A DNA stretch of 64,000 bases from Rhizobium sp. FY34 (GTDB lineage: Bacteria; Pseudomonadota; Alphaproteobacteria; Rhizobiales; Rhizobiaceae), in NCBI RefSeq assembly GCF_005222845.1, contig NZ_STFZ01000036.1, positions 43,908 through 107,907 of the forward strand. The letters are read 5' to 3'. Under the pieces are notes generated by a model. It did no database searches, was not told the origin of the DNA, and saw only the letters and a list, made by a program, of their open reading frames with translations. The position numbers and the translations under genes were made by a program. How positions within the stretch are numbered: position 1 is the stretch's first letter; each line of letters begins with the position of its first letter. Positions 1 through 8,808 of this stretch are shown here, piece by piece.

Positions 1-287
1 AGTTAACAAAGTCTGAAATCCACCCCGTTCAGGGGATAATTGCGGCCTGTTAAAATCTTTGCGACAAGCCCGATGCAATTCTTTCTGCGACATGGTGATC
101 AAAAAGGACATGACGACTCCGACCGCTCATGGTCTCGACCAAGCTCAAAGTCGTCATCCTTGCTCCCGACATTGGCATTGACCAGTGCATCAAGAGGCGA
201 GACTGTCGCATCTCTAACTGGCCCGACTGTCGCATTACTAAATAGCCCTGGAGGTGACACAGCAAACCGTGCCGCAAGATGTCTCAC
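1..287. other. Gene-poor left edge; possible transposase start remnant
   Basis: No convincing complete gene. On the minus strand a frame beginning at 111 reads MSFLITMSQKELHRACRKDF and stays open to the window edge. ITMSQKELHR resembles the first residues of ISNCY/IS1202-type transposases, but the similarity stops there. An 11-base direct repeat GACTGTCGCAT lies at 201-211 and 225-235, spaced 24 bases. This could be an end of an old insertion sequence, but too little is visible to say. Confidence 0.2.
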
Positions 288-1043
288 TCAGTAGAATGTC
301 GCGATCCGCTGCCCATCCAGATCGTGCACCTTGAACGGGCTCTGGTAGATTTCACCTAGCATTTCGGCCTCAATAATGTCGTTCACGCTCCCCTGCCGGA
401 AGACACGGCCGTCACGCATGGCAACGATGTGATCGGCATAACAGGATGCGAAATTGATGTCGTGCAGGACAACGACGACGGTTTTGCCCAGATCGCGGCT
501 GGCTTGTTTCAGCAGCGACATCATGGCGACGCTGTGTGGTATATCGAGGTTGTTGAGCGGCTCATCGAACAGCATGAAATCGGTGTCCTGACACAGGATC
601 ATGGCGACGAAGGCGCGCTGCCGCTGACCGCCCGACAGCTCGTCGAGATAACGATCGGCTAGGGGACTGAGCTTCAGATAGTCCAGTGCTTTGTCGATCT
701 TTGTCTTGTCTGCGATTGTCAGCCGCCCCTTGGAGTAGGGATAGCGACCGAAGGCGACAAGATCTCCGACGGTCAGCCGCGCGGCCATGTGGTTGTCCTG
801 CCTGAGGATCGAGAGCCGCCTTGCGAGCATCTCGCCTCTCGTCTGGAAAACATCAAGCCCGTCGAGATGAACCGTGCCAGCGTCAGGCAGCATCAGGCGC
901 GCGATGATCGACAGGAGGGTGGACTTGCCCGCGCCGTTCGGCCCGATGATCGCCGTCAACCCGCCTTTAGCAAGCGTCAGACTGACATCGTCCAAAACCG
1001 TGCTGGCGCCATAGGCCTTGCTGAGACTGACGATCTCGATCAT
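288..1043 (-). CDS. Iron-siderophore ABC transporter, ATP-binding protein
   Basis: This 251-residue protein is the cytoplasmic ATPase of a FecCDE/FatBCDE/YclNOPQ-type siderophore importer. The Walker A motif GPNGAGKST lies near residues 34-42, the ABC signature LSGGQRQR near 136-143 and the Walker B LFDEPLNNLD shortly after. It is the last gene of a four-gene minus-strand operon. Its ATG overlaps the TGA of the upstream permease in an ATGA, so the two are probably translationally coupled. The length is normal for the family. The substrate is inferred from the partner binding protein and the nearby TonB receptor. Confidence 0.93.
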   Translation of the reverse strand: MIEIVSLSKAYGASTVLDDVSLTLAKGGLTAIIGPNGAGKSTLLSIIARLMLPDAGTVHLDGLDVFQTRGEMLARRLSILRQDNHMAARLTVGDLVAFGRYPYSKGRLTIADKTKIDKALDYLKLSPLADRYLDELSGGQRQRAFVAMILCQDTDFMLFDEPLNNLDIPHSVAMMSLLKQASRDLGKTVVVVLHDINFASCYADHIVAMRDGRVFRQGSVNDIIEAEMLGEIYQSPFKVHDLDGQRIATFY

Positions 1044-2008
1044 CGCGCAGGCCCCTTGCTCAGATAGAGGATGAAGAACAGCCCGCCCGCGAATTCGATC
1101 ACGATGGCAAGCGCTGTGTTGTAACCTAGCGCGCGCTCGAGGACTGTCTGTCCGAACACGAGCGCTGTGAAGGCAATGAGGATAGCGGCCGGCAGCACAT
1201 GCCGATGGGTCGCGACTGGCATCAGTAGATAGGCGAGGTTTGCCACCAGAAGCCCAAAGAAGGTGACGGGGCCGACCAGCGCCGTGGAAACGGAGACGAG
1301 CACCACGCAGAGCGACAGCATCAGGATCGATGTTCGCCGGTGATCAACACCGAGCGATATCGCAGCCTCACGCCCCAGCGCCATGACATCCAACCGATGC
1401 AGAAGCGGAAGGGCAAAGAGACTCGCCGCCAGGATCAGACCTGAGGATATCCCGAGAAGCGTCGGATCGATCGTGTTGAAACTGGCAAACAGCCTGTCCT
1501 GCAGGACGACGAAATCGCTGGGGTCGATGATCCTCTGCAGGAAACCGGCAGCACTACGAAAGAGGATGCCGAAGAATATGCCCACCAGCAGCAAAAGATG
1601 CAGGCTGCGTAGCCTGTCGGAGAACAGGAAACGGAACAGCAGCAGCGAGAAGCCGACCATCACCGATACCTCGACAGCAAACAGGAGCCGCGCATCGATG
1701 CCGGCGACGACATTGGCGCCGAGCAGGAAGACAAGCAGCGTCTGGAGGAAACCGAAGAGAGCATCGAAGCCCATGATTGACGGCGTCAGGATGCGGTTGT
1801 TGGTAATCGTCTGGAAGATGACGGTCGAAACGGCAACGGCATAAGCGACCAAAGTGAGCGCCAAAAGCTTCGTGCCGCGAAACGTCAGGATGAAGGACCA
1901 GTTGCCGCGAGCACCATAGGTCAGGAAAACCAGGCAACCCGCCAGCGCTGCTGCCAGCAGCAAGCCGAGAATGAACCGGGTGGATCTCAGTCTCTGGTCA
2001 GGCGACAC
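1040..2008 (-). CDS. Iron-siderophore ABC transporter permease (second)
   Basis: A 322-residue, very hydrophobic FecCD/BtuC-family permease with about nine membrane segments, closest in character to FatC/YclO of catecholate-type systems. The conserved stretch GPVTFFGLLVANLAY in the C-terminal half is typical of the loop that contacts the ATPase. It pairs with the upstream permease to form the inner-membrane channel. The start overlaps the end of that gene by 11 bases, and its own stop overlaps the ATPase start, so the operon is tightly packed. Confidence 0.92.
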   Translation of the reverse strand: MSPDQRLRSTRFILGLLLAAALAGCLVFLTYGARGNWSFILTFRGTKLLALTLVAYAVAVSTVIFQTITNNRILTPSIMGFDALFGFLQTLLVFLLGANVVAGIDARLLFAVEVSVMVGFSLLLFRFLFSDRLRSLHLLLLVGIFFGILFRSAAGFLQRIIDPSDFVVLQDRLFASFNTIDPTLLGISSGLILAASLFALPLLHRLDVMALGREAAISLGVDHRRTSILMLSLCVVLVSVSTALVGPVTFFGLLVANLAYLLMPVATHRHVLPAAILIAFTALVFGQTVLERALGYNTALAIVIEFAGGLFFILYLSKGPAR

Positions 2009-3029
2009 GGGCGTTCTTTCTCAAGACCATCGCCAGCAAGACGATGCTGCCGAGGATGCCGAGCACAGTGCCGACAGGCACTTCATAGGGCGCGATGATG
2101 ACCCGGCCGAATATGTCGCAGGCAAGCACGAGACCGGCACCGGCAAGCGCTGTGACGGGAAGACTGTGCCGCAGATTGTCTCCCATCGCCATGCTCACCA
2201 GATTGGGAACGATGAGACCGACGAACGGCACCATGCCCGCGGTGACGACAACCGATGCGGTGACCAGCGAGACGATCACCAGTCCAAACGCCAGCACACG
2301 CCGGTAGTTCAGCCCGACATTCTGCGCGAAGGCTTCCCCCATACCGGCAAGTGTGAAGCGGTCGGCAGCGACATAGGCCATGATTGCCAGTCCCAGCGCG
2401 CCCCAGAGTGTTTCGTAGCGTCCTCGCAGAATGGTAGAAAAATCGCCACTCACCCAGGCCCCCATGCTCTGCATCATGTCGAAGCGATAGGCGAAGAATG
2501 CCGTCACAGCGCTGATGATACCGCCGAGCATGATGCCGACCAGCGGCACCATCAGAACCGAACGCAACGGAATCTGACGCAGGATGAGCAGGAATATCGT
2601 CGTGCCGGCCAGCGAAAAGCCCGCCGCAACCAGCATCTTCGCCAGAACAGGCATGTCCGGCGCAACCAGCAGGACGACAAGCATGCCAAGGGCTGCCGAT
2701 TCCACCGTTCCCACGGTAGAGGGCTCAACGAAGCGGTTGCGCGCCAGCATCTGCATAATGGTGCCGGCCACCGCCATGCTCGACCCCGCAAAGACGAGAG
2801 CGAGCGTGCGCGGCAAGCGGCTTGCGCTCAGCACCAGCCACTGGGCCTCGCTGATGTTGCCAGTTAGAATTGAGAGAGGCGAAATGGCGCTGACGCCGAC
2901 AAAGAGGCTCACCACCCCCAGCACGCCAATCAGGATGCCCATCAGCACGAGGATCGCGGTCAGGCGTGGCAACACGAAGACGTCCGTTCTGAAAGTGGTT
3001 TGGCTGGACCAATCGATCCGACGCACCAT
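1998..3029 (-). CDS. Iron-siderophore ABC transporter permease (first)
   Basis: A FecCD-family permease of 343 residues (FatD/YclN-like). The open frame continues upstream to 3395, but that extension overlaps the binding-protein gene antiparallel in frame and is low-complexity. The true start is therefore taken at the ATG at 3029 (MVRRIDWSSQ), with a GTG at 3050 as an alternative. The conserved motif MVPFVGLIVPNLVS near the C-terminus matches the family loop that docks on the ATPase. It sits 25 bases after the binding protein and overlaps the next permease. Confidence 0.92.
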   Translation of the reverse strand: MVRRIDWSSQTTFRTDVFVLPRLTAILVLMGILIGVLGVVSLFVGVSAISPLSILTGNISEAQWLVLSASRLPRTLALVFAGSSMAVAGTIMQMLARNRFVEPSTVGTVESAALGMLVVLLVAPDMPVLAKMLVAAGFSLAGTTIFLLILRQIPLRSVLMVPLVGIMLGGIISAVTAFFAYRFDMMQSMGAWVSGDFSTILRGRYETLWGALGLAIMAYVAADRFTLAGMGEAFAQNVGLNYRRVLAFGLVIVSLVTASVVVTAGMVPFVGLIVPNLVSMAMGDNLRHSLPVTALAGAGLVLACDIFGRVIIAPYEVPVGTVLGILGSIVLLAMVLRKNARVA

Positions 3030-3054
3030 CCGGTCAAGGCCAGCGGGCACGGTT

Positions 3055-3972
3055 TCATTTTCGGGCAAGCGCCGCTGTGATCTGATCCACCGAAGACTGG
3101 AGCGAGGACAAACCGGCACCGACGAGGTACCAGGATGCGGCGTCGAGGTAAACGACATGACCTTTCTGCCAGGCCGCCGCCTGGCGAACGATGTCGTTGT
3201 CGAGAAGCTTGGAAGCCGAAGCCCCCTGCTCGCCGATGGCGCCGTCGCGGTCGATGACAAAAAGCCAGTCGGGGTTCTTCTCAAGAATATATTCGAAGGA
3301 AACCGGCTGACCATGGTTGCCGGCGGCAATCTGTTCATCGGCCGGCTGGAAACCGTAATCGGTAAACAGCACGCCGAAGCGGGAGCCGCGGCCATAGGTG
3401 CTCATCTTGCCGCCTGTCGTCAGCACCAGCATCGCCTTGCCGGAAGATGACGCCTCAGTGCGCAGGGCAGCAGTCGAGGATTCCAGGCGGGCCAGTGCCG
3501 CGTCCGCCTCGGCCTGCTTGCCGAAAATCTCTCCAAGCTTGCGGACATTGCCCACCGCACTTTTCATGAAGGACTTGGGATCGGTGGTCAGATCAATCGT
3601 CGGGGCGATGGCGGCGAGTTCCGCATATTTCGGCGCCGCCCGCCCTGCCACGATGACCAAATCCGGCTGCAAGGCATTGACCGCTTCATAATCCGGCTCG
3701 AAGAGAGAACCGATCTTTGGCTTGTCCTTAAACTGCGACAGTGATTTCGGCATGTTGGCCTCAGGCACGCCGGCCACATCGACGCCGAGTGCGGCAAGCG
3801 TATCGAGCGCCGAGAGATCGAAGGTCAGCACCGTTTTCGGCGGTACGGCAAGCTCCGTTACGCCCTGCGCATGGGTGATCTTCAGCGGTTCGGCCATTGT
3901 CGGCGCTGCCCCGACGGTCGCAAGGAAAGCGCCCGCGAGTGCCGCGATGGAGAAACACCTGTGATGTCGCAT
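3055..3972 (-). CDS. Siderophore ABC transporter, periplasmic binding protein
   Basis: A 305-residue class III binding protein (Fhu/CeuE/YclQ/FatB type). Residues 1-27 form a Sec signal peptide ending in PTMAEP. The mature protein has the two-lobe pattern, with SLFEPDYEAVNALQPDLVIVAGR in the first lobe and NPDWLFVIDRD in the second. It is the first gene of the uptake operon and would capture the ferric siderophore delivered by the TonB receptor. An IRO-type palindrome lies about 60 bases upstream at 4032-4046, which fits iron repression by RirA. Confidence 0.93.
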   Translation of the reverse strand: MRHHRCFSIAALAGAFLATVGAAPTMAEPLKITHAQGVTELAVPPKTVLTFDLSALDTLAALGVDVAGVPEANMPKSLSQFKDKPKIGSLFEPDYEAVNALQPDLVIVAGRAAPKYAELAAIAPTIDLTTDPKSFMKSAVGNVRKLGEIFGKQAEADAALARLESSTAALRTEASSSGKAMLVLTTGGKMSTYGRGSRFGVLFTDYGFQPADEQIAAGNHGQPVSFEYILEKNPDWLFVIDRDGAIGEQGASASKLLDNDIVRQAAAWQKGHVVYLDAASWYLVGAGLSSLQSSVDQITAALARK

Positions 3973-4031
3973 GACGTCCCCTTTGCCGCCTCGATCGCAG
4001 GCGCGAATGGCCGACGGGACAAAGCATAAGT

Positions 4032-4046
4032 TGAGTTTTGCGGTCA
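4032..4046. promoter_or_regulatory. Candidate IRO (RirA) box between binding protein and fusion gene
   Basis: The sequence TGAGTTTTGCGGTCA matches TGA-N9-TCA, the published core of the rhizobial iron-responsive operator bound by RirA. It lies in the 101-base divergent intergenic region, 60 bases from the binding-protein start and 28 bases from the start of the gene at 4074. A second match lies upstream of the TonB receptor at 7967-7981. Having the motif in both promoter regions of one iron locus makes chance less likely. Confidence 0.6.
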
Positions 4047-4073
4047 GATATGTAACTGGACAGCATCAGGTCA

Positions 4074-5606
4074 ATGAAGAAGTTTTTGACTCCTTCTAAT
4101 TTGCTCCATGCGCAAAAGGCTTCGGGAGAGATGACGGTGGCGAAGGAAGAAGGTGCCCCAGTAACCAGCGCGACGAGGGACGAGGCCGTGCGCTTTCAAC
4201 AACTGCGCCTCCTGGTGGCGCTGGACGCACTGCTGCGAGAAGCAAGCGTCAGCCGCGCTGCTGCGACACTGGGCCTTCAGACATCCTCGATGAGCCGGAT
4301 GCTTGGCGAGTTGCGGGAGATCTACGGCGACCGCATCTTCATCCGCACCGGCCGCGGTATGTCGCCGACGCCGTTTGCCGAGTCCATCCGCCAGCGGATC
4401 CGCACCCTGGTGACGGAAACGGAAGCGCTGATGCTGAAGGATGGGGCGGCCCTTACCGCCAGTGCCGGGACCCTTGGGGACGGCTGGACGGGCAGGACAC
4501 AGATGCCCATGGCGCCGCTCGCGGCCACCCGCAGCGACCGGCTCGACGCTTCGCCGACACCGGCAATCCTTGCCAGAAGGATCGCCTCCATCGGTGACAA
4601 CGCCGCGCCGCAACGCCGGCTGGCAAAATACATCGCGATCACGTCGCCGGGCCCGGGCAAGAGCCGTCCAATGACTACAGAGGAGGCCCGCGATGCCTTC
4701 GCCATCGTCCTGAGCGGCGAGGCAGATCCCGTCCAGGTCGGCGCGCTGCTTATGACGATTCAATATCGCGGCGTCACGACGGCAGAGCTTGCAGGTTTCG
4801 TTCAGGCGATCCGGGGCCGTATCCCGCCGGTGCCGGACGCAATCGGGCGTCCCGATCTCGACTGGCCGGCCTATGTGTCGGCGAGCTGGCGTCATCCCCC
4901 CTGGTTCATTCACGCCGCACGGCTCGTCGCCTCCGGCGGGCACAAGGTGCTGATCCACGGCTTTTTCGGCAATGGCGAGGAAAGCGGCAAACTGGAGCTT
5001 GCCGCCGCCGATGCCGGTATCCGGGTATGCCTATCGGTGGCCGAGGCGGCGCAGGCGCTTTCGCAGACCAACCTGGCCTATGTGCCGATCGGGGCGCTCT
5101 TGCCGCAGATGCAGAGCCTGCTTGGCCTTTATCCACTGTTTGAAACGCGCACACCGGTTCATGCCTTGCCCCACCTCGTCAACCCGATGGCAGCACCCTG
5201 CATCGTGCTGGGCGCAGCCCAGATGTCGCGACGGGATCTTTATCGAGATGTCGCACGGCAGCTCGGAGAAGAGGATGTGACGATCCTGGGATCGGTGCGC
5301 GATTTTGCACAGTTCACCCCGCTGAAAGCGACGCCGCTCTATCGCATCGTAGAGGGGCAGTCCGAGGATGTGATCGTCCCGGCCCAGCGCGACGTCAGCC
5401 AGATTGCGACACCGCCGATCCTGTCACAGCGGGAATATTGGCGGGCCGTGTGGACCGGTGCTGCCCGGGACGAATATGCCGAGGCAACGATCGTCAAAAC
5501 CGCCGCTGCCGCCCTGCTCTGCTTGGCAAAGGACCGGGCCGTGTCCTTCGAGTCCGCACTGGAGCATGCGGTTCACCTCTGGCAGAAACGCGACCGCCAC
5601 GGCTGA
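4074..5606 (+). CDS. LysR-type HTH fused to TrpD2/YbiB-like domain
   Basis: A 510-residue two-domain protein. Residues 38-100 form a LysR-like winged helix-turn-helix (SVSRAAATLGLQTSSMSRML, then a wing ending RTGRGMSPTPFAE). Residues about 195-500 match the TrpD2/YbiB family, which has the anthranilate phosphoribosyltransferase fold: MTTEEARDAFAIVLSGEADP, then WRHPPWFIHAARLVASGGHKVLIHGF. The glycine-rich PRPP loop of true TrpD enzymes is not seen. YbiB proteins are known as nucleic-acid binders rather than Trp enzymes. The divergent position on a shared IRO site suggests an iron-linked regulator (inference). An alternative start is the ATG at 4131. Confidence 0.8.
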   Translation: MKKFLTPSNLLHAQKASGEMTVAKEEGAPVTSATRDEAVRFQQLRLLVALDALLREASVSRAAATLGLQTSSMSRMLGELREIYGDRIFIRTGRGMSPTPFAESIRQRIRTLVTETEALMLKDGAALTASAGTLGDGWTGRTQMPMAPLAATRSDRLDASPTPAILARRIASIGDNAAPQRRLAKYIAITSPGPGKSRPMTTEEARDAFAIVLSGEADPVQVGALLMTIQYRGVTTAELAGFVQAIRGRIPPVPDAIGRPDLDWPAYVSASWRHPPWFIHAARLVASGGHKVLIHGFFGNGEESGKLELAAADAGIRVCLSVAEAAQALSQTNLAYVPIGALLPQMQSLLGLYPLFETRTPVHALPHLVNPMAAPCIVLGAAQMSRRDLYRDVARQLGEEDVTILGSVRDFAQFTPLKATPLYRIVEGQSEDVIVPAQRDVSQIATPPILSQREYWRAVWTGAARDEYAEATIVKTAAAALLCLAKDRAVSFESALEHAVHLWQKRDRHG

Positions 5607-5623
5607 CCTTCAGGTCACGCCGC

Positions 5624-5637
5624 AACGGTACCGTTTT
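5624..5637. terminator. Palindrome between convergent genes, possible terminator
   Basis: A perfect 12-base palindrome, AACGGTACCGTT, followed by TT sits in the 82-base gap between the fusion gene and the convergent TonB receptor. A second short inverted repeat, TGACC-TTCA-GGTCA, lies just upstream at 5604-5617. The position is right for a shared terminator, but the T run is short. Confidence 0.35.
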
Positions 5638-5688
5638 CCGCCTGTGCGGAGCGAGTGCTAGGGAGGAGTGCCCGGGTCGGCGCTGCGA

Positions 5689-7956
5689 TCAAAAACGGGC
5701 TGCAAGCGAGACGTAGAAGGAGCGGCCGGGCTCGTTGTAGGTGTTTGCCCCTGCATTATTGCCGCTGCCTTCGCGATAGACGCGCTCGTTGAAGACGTTG
5801 TTTATGCCAGCCGTCATGCGATAGGTCTCGTTTATCTCGTAGGAAGCGCCAAGATTGACCAGCGTATAGGGTTTGCGGGGTTCCGGGTTGTCGACCACGG
5901 AACCATTGAAGGATCGTGCGGTGGGCGACTGCGTTTCACCGTAATGGGTGGCAGACAGGATCAGCGTGACATCCTCGCGCGCCTTCCATTCGAGCGAAGT
6001 GTTGATCGTATAGTCCGGCACCAGCGACAGCGGCTGGCCGTCGCTCTTGTTTTCCGACTGGATCATATAGGTGAAGTTAGTCGCCCAGGTCAGCTTTTCA
6101 TGCAGGGGCACGGACACATTGCCTTCCAGGCCGGAGACGACGGCCTCGGGCACGTTATCCCACTGGTAGACGTTGACGGCCGCGGTGCTCAAGCCTGCGA
6201 CGGCGATGGTCGAGGGCGAAATCCGGTTGCGGTAATCGTTATGAAAATAGGTGAGACCCGCATTCCAGCCGAGGTCGTCGTTGTAGGAGATACCAATCTC
6301 CTTGTTGATGCTGGTTTCCGGCTCAAGGTTTTCGTTGCCGATGATGTAGCAGCCGCCGGTGGTTCTCACGGCGCAACCATTGCCGTTTGAAAACAGGATA
6401 TATTCGGGGTTCTGCTGAAAGAGGTTCGGCGCCTTGAAGGCCCTTGCGATGCCGGCCTTCAAAATAATGGTCTCTGTGACGGTGTAGGACGCGTTGAGGC
6501 TTGGGCTTAAGTTCGAGCCGAAGGCGCTGTGCTGATCGAACCGAAGTCCAGGCGTCAACGTGAAGTCGTCGGTAACGGAAATGTTATCTTCGGCATAAAG
6601 GCCGATCAACCAGTCGCTGCTGTCGGGGTCGAGGTTGCGGGGGATGGCCGGAATTGTCGGATAGGAAACGCTGCTGGAGCCTGGCTGAGCCGCAGAGACC
6701 GGATCATGCATCCATTCGCCGCGATACTCCGTGCCGATCGTCAGCTTCTGCTCGAAGAGGGTATCGAGCGGCAGGATCCATTCGCTTTTGGCCGTCAATG
6801 TGTCGAGCTCAATGGTGCTATTGGTGAGGTCACCGGAAATCGAGCCCTCGCTGCCGCCGGCCAGCGTTTCCGCAAGGCGGGTGTTGCGCGTGCGCTCCCA
6901 CTGGATGTAGCTGGTCGATTCGCCGAAATCGTAGGTGCCGCGATGGGTGGCCGCAAGCGACCCGCGTTTCAGGCTGTTGGTTTCCTCCCCCACCAGCGAA
7001 GACAGGCGGGCCGCATTCGCGCCGGTCGCAGCGTTCTGAGAATCTCCTGCAAAAAGGTTGCCCTGGCGGCTATAGGCGGCCTCGATGTCGATGGCGTGGT
7101 CATCAGTCGGTTCGAAGGTGAGGACACCGCGAATGTCCCGGTTGACGACGCCCTCGCGCCCCGCCGGCGGGTTTGCCTGTGCTGCGGCGGAAGCTGCGGC
7201 ATTGATGTCCGCCGCGTCGTTCTGGGTTCGGCTGTAGTTGCCCATCAGACGGAAGGAGGTCGTTTCGTTGATTGGTCCGCCTACCAGGAAGTTGCCGCGA
7301 ACGGTGTGGCCTTCCTTGGAGTCCTGCGGAACGTTCACGTAGGTCGAGGCGGAGCCAGAAAGCGTCTCCGGCTTCTTCGTGATGATGTTGACGACACCGC
7401 CGGCCGCGCCCGACCCGTAGCGGGCTGCGGCCGGTCCACGGATGACCTCGATGCGCTCTATGGCTTCCGCCGGAACCCAGTTGCTGTCACCGCGCGAATC
7501 CCGCTCCCCGCCGCGCCCCATGCGCACCGAGTTGCGCGACAGCACCGGCTTGCCGTCGATCAGGATCAGCGTGTTTTCCGGCCCCATGCCGCGCAGGTCG
7601 ATCTGGCGCTGGTTGCCGCGCTGCCCGGATGCGCTGGTGCCGGTCAGGTTGGCGCCGGGCATCCGGCGGATGATTTCCGAGATGTCGTTGGTCACGGGCC
7701 GCTGCTCCAGGTCGCTTGCCGTGATGGTCGACACGCCGGGCATCTGCTTCAACTGCTGTTCGGCCGAGAGGATAAAAACCGTATCCAGCACAATCCCCTC
7801 TTCCTCGCCAGTACCCTGTTCCTGGGCCTGCGCGGCGGTAGACGCGAGCGAAAGGACCGCACTTAAAACCACCGAAGCGCGCCCGACACCTCGACCCGAG
7901 CAACGCCCCATCCGCCGCCCGGCATGCCCTGAAATCGGCCTCGTCATCCGCACCAC
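5689..7956 (-). CDS. TonB-dependent siderophore receptor (FepA/PfeA-like)
   Basis: A 755-residue outer-membrane receptor. The N-terminus has an Arg-rich stretch and signal peptide (VLSLASTAAQAQE). It is followed by a plug domain from about residue 60 (LKQMPGVSTITASDLEQRP) containing RGMGPENTLILIDGKPV and GSGAAGGVVNIITKKP, a hallmark of FepA-type catecholate receptors. The 22-strand barrel ends in the C-terminal signature SFYVSLAARF with terminal Phe. It is convergent with the fusion gene and would feed the ABC importer at 288-3972. An IRO-type site lies 11 bases upstream of the start. Confidence 0.95.
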   Translation of the reverse strand: MVRMTRPISGHAGRRMGRCSGRGVGRASVVLSAVLSLASTAAQAQEQGTGEEEGIVLDTVFILSAEQQLKQMPGVSTITASDLEQRPVTNDISEIIRRMPGANLTGTSASGQRGNQRQIDLRGMGPENTLILIDGKPVLSRNSVRMGRGGERDSRGDSNWVPAEAIERIEVIRGPAAARYGSGAAGGVVNIITKKPETLSGSASTYVNVPQDSKEGHTVRGNFLVGGPINETTSFRLMGNYSRTQNDAADINAAASAAAQANPPAGREGVVNRDIRGVLTFEPTDDHAIDIEAAYSRQGNLFAGDSQNAATGANAARLSSLVGEETNSLKRGSLAATHRGTYDFGESTSYIQWERTRNTRLAETLAGGSEGSISGDLTNSTIELDTLTAKSEWILPLDTLFEQKLTIGTEYRGEWMHDPVSAAQPGSSSVSYPTIPAIPRNLDPDSSDWLIGLYAEDNISVTDDFTLTPGLRFDQHSAFGSNLSPSLNASYTVTETIILKAGIARAFKAPNLFQQNPEYILFSNGNGCAVRTTGGCYIIGNENLEPETSINKEIGISYNDDLGWNAGLTYFHNDYRNRISPSTIAVAGLSTAAVNVYQWDNVPEAVVSGLEGNVSVPLHEKLTWATNFTYMIQSENKSDGQPLSLVPDYTINTSLEWKAREDVTLILSATHYGETQSPTARSFNGSVVDNPEPRKPYTLVNLGASYEINETYRMTAGINNVFNERVYREGSGNNAGANTYNEPGRSFYVSLAARF

Positions 7957-7966
7957 CCCATAATGT

Positions 7967-7981
7967 TGACTAGTTAAGTCA
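7967..7981. promoter_or_regulatory. Candidate IRO (RirA) box upstream of TonB receptor
   Basis: TGACTAGTTAAGTCA matches TGA-N9-TCA, and its five outer bases on each side form a perfect inverted repeat (TGACT/AGTCA). It lies 11-25 bases upstream of the receptor ATG, where a bound repressor would block transcription or initiation. It is stronger in symmetry than the related site at 4032-4046. Confidence 0.65.
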
Positions 7982-8085
7982 GCTAATAGGGTCCCACTTG
8001 GAAGGCTTCAACGGGGATGTTTTAGAACCGTTAGAAATTGCATGAAACGCAATTGGCACGTTTCAGGCACTGCCCCAGGTGCCAA

Positions 8086-8511
8086 TCAGCATCGCGAGGA
8101 ACCGCTCCGCGATGGCCGTTTCAGCGCCGTGACGCTGCCGGAATGAAGATGCTGCACCTCATCCAGATCATCCTCGTCATTGGTGGATGCACCGGCAAGA
8201 TAATCAAGCTCGCGAGATTGACCATTGATCTTATCGAGTTGCTCGAGCGTTGAGCCCATCTGCGCGCGCAGCATCTCTCCATCCTCATGTGCTGCACCGA
8301 TCAAGGCGCGCAGCGACCAAGCCCGCAGCCTCTGCTTGGTGGCGGACGATTCCAGCAGTCCTGAGACGAGATCGCCGGCGAAACGTCCACGCACAACCTG
8401 CTGCTGCGCTTCGGTCGCGATCTGGCGGTTCAAAAGCCCCTGCGCGACGATCAGCACGGCAAGCGCTGCAAACGCCGCCACAAGCCGTATCGCAAAATCA
8501 AACCGCCTCAT
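8086..8511 (-). pseudogene. N-terminal fragment of a membrane sensor protein
   Basis: The frame from 8511 (MRRFDFAIRLVAAFAALAVL) encodes one membrane helix at residues about 8-24. An alpha-helical extracytoplasmic segment follows (QQQVVRGRFAGDLVSGLLESSATKQRL), and the frame ends about 140 residues in without any kinase, HAMP or signalling domain. This looks like the sensor half of a histidine kinase or chemoreceptor that has lost its output domain. The last 15 or so residues look out of frame. It lies upstream of the TonB receptor on the same strand. Function is unknown and probably lost. Confidence 0.45.
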
Positions 8512-8808
8512 CGCCACCGTCCCGCCTGTTGTCAAACCCTGCCTGCCGGGATTTGCCACTGCCCTTATCACGGCCGGACCTTGCCGCAGCAGTAACACCA
8601 GCCAGCACCATGCATAGGGGGCAGTTTATGGTATTTATCCGGTCCCGCCGTCATTTCTGCCATCGAACGGATATAGAGGGTGTTGGCGGTTGAGTATCAG
8701 TCGTGTCTGCTATTCAGGCAGGGGACCGGCGGCAGGATCTGCCGGACCCGCATCCGCAGGGTCGAACGGACCGTCAACCATGTCCAGGGGCCGATGTCAG
8801 GAGCCATG
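8512..8808. other. Intergenic stretch with nothing recognised
   Basis: About 300 bases between the sensor fragment and the LysR gene. Short open frames exist on both strands but have low-complexity, Arg/Pro/Ser-rich translations typical of shadows in GC-rich DNA. No hairpin terminator, RNA gene or repeat was seen. Confidence 0.5.

Noticed and set aside
1971-2867. Long plus-strand frame of 298 residues
   Set aside because: It lies antiparallel to two clear permease genes and its translation is rich in His, Asp and Arg with no recognisable motif.
6529-7866. Plus-strand frame of 445 residues inside the TonB receptor
   Set aside because: Antisense shadow of a strongly conserved receptor; composition is low-complexity and there is no ribosome site or family motif.
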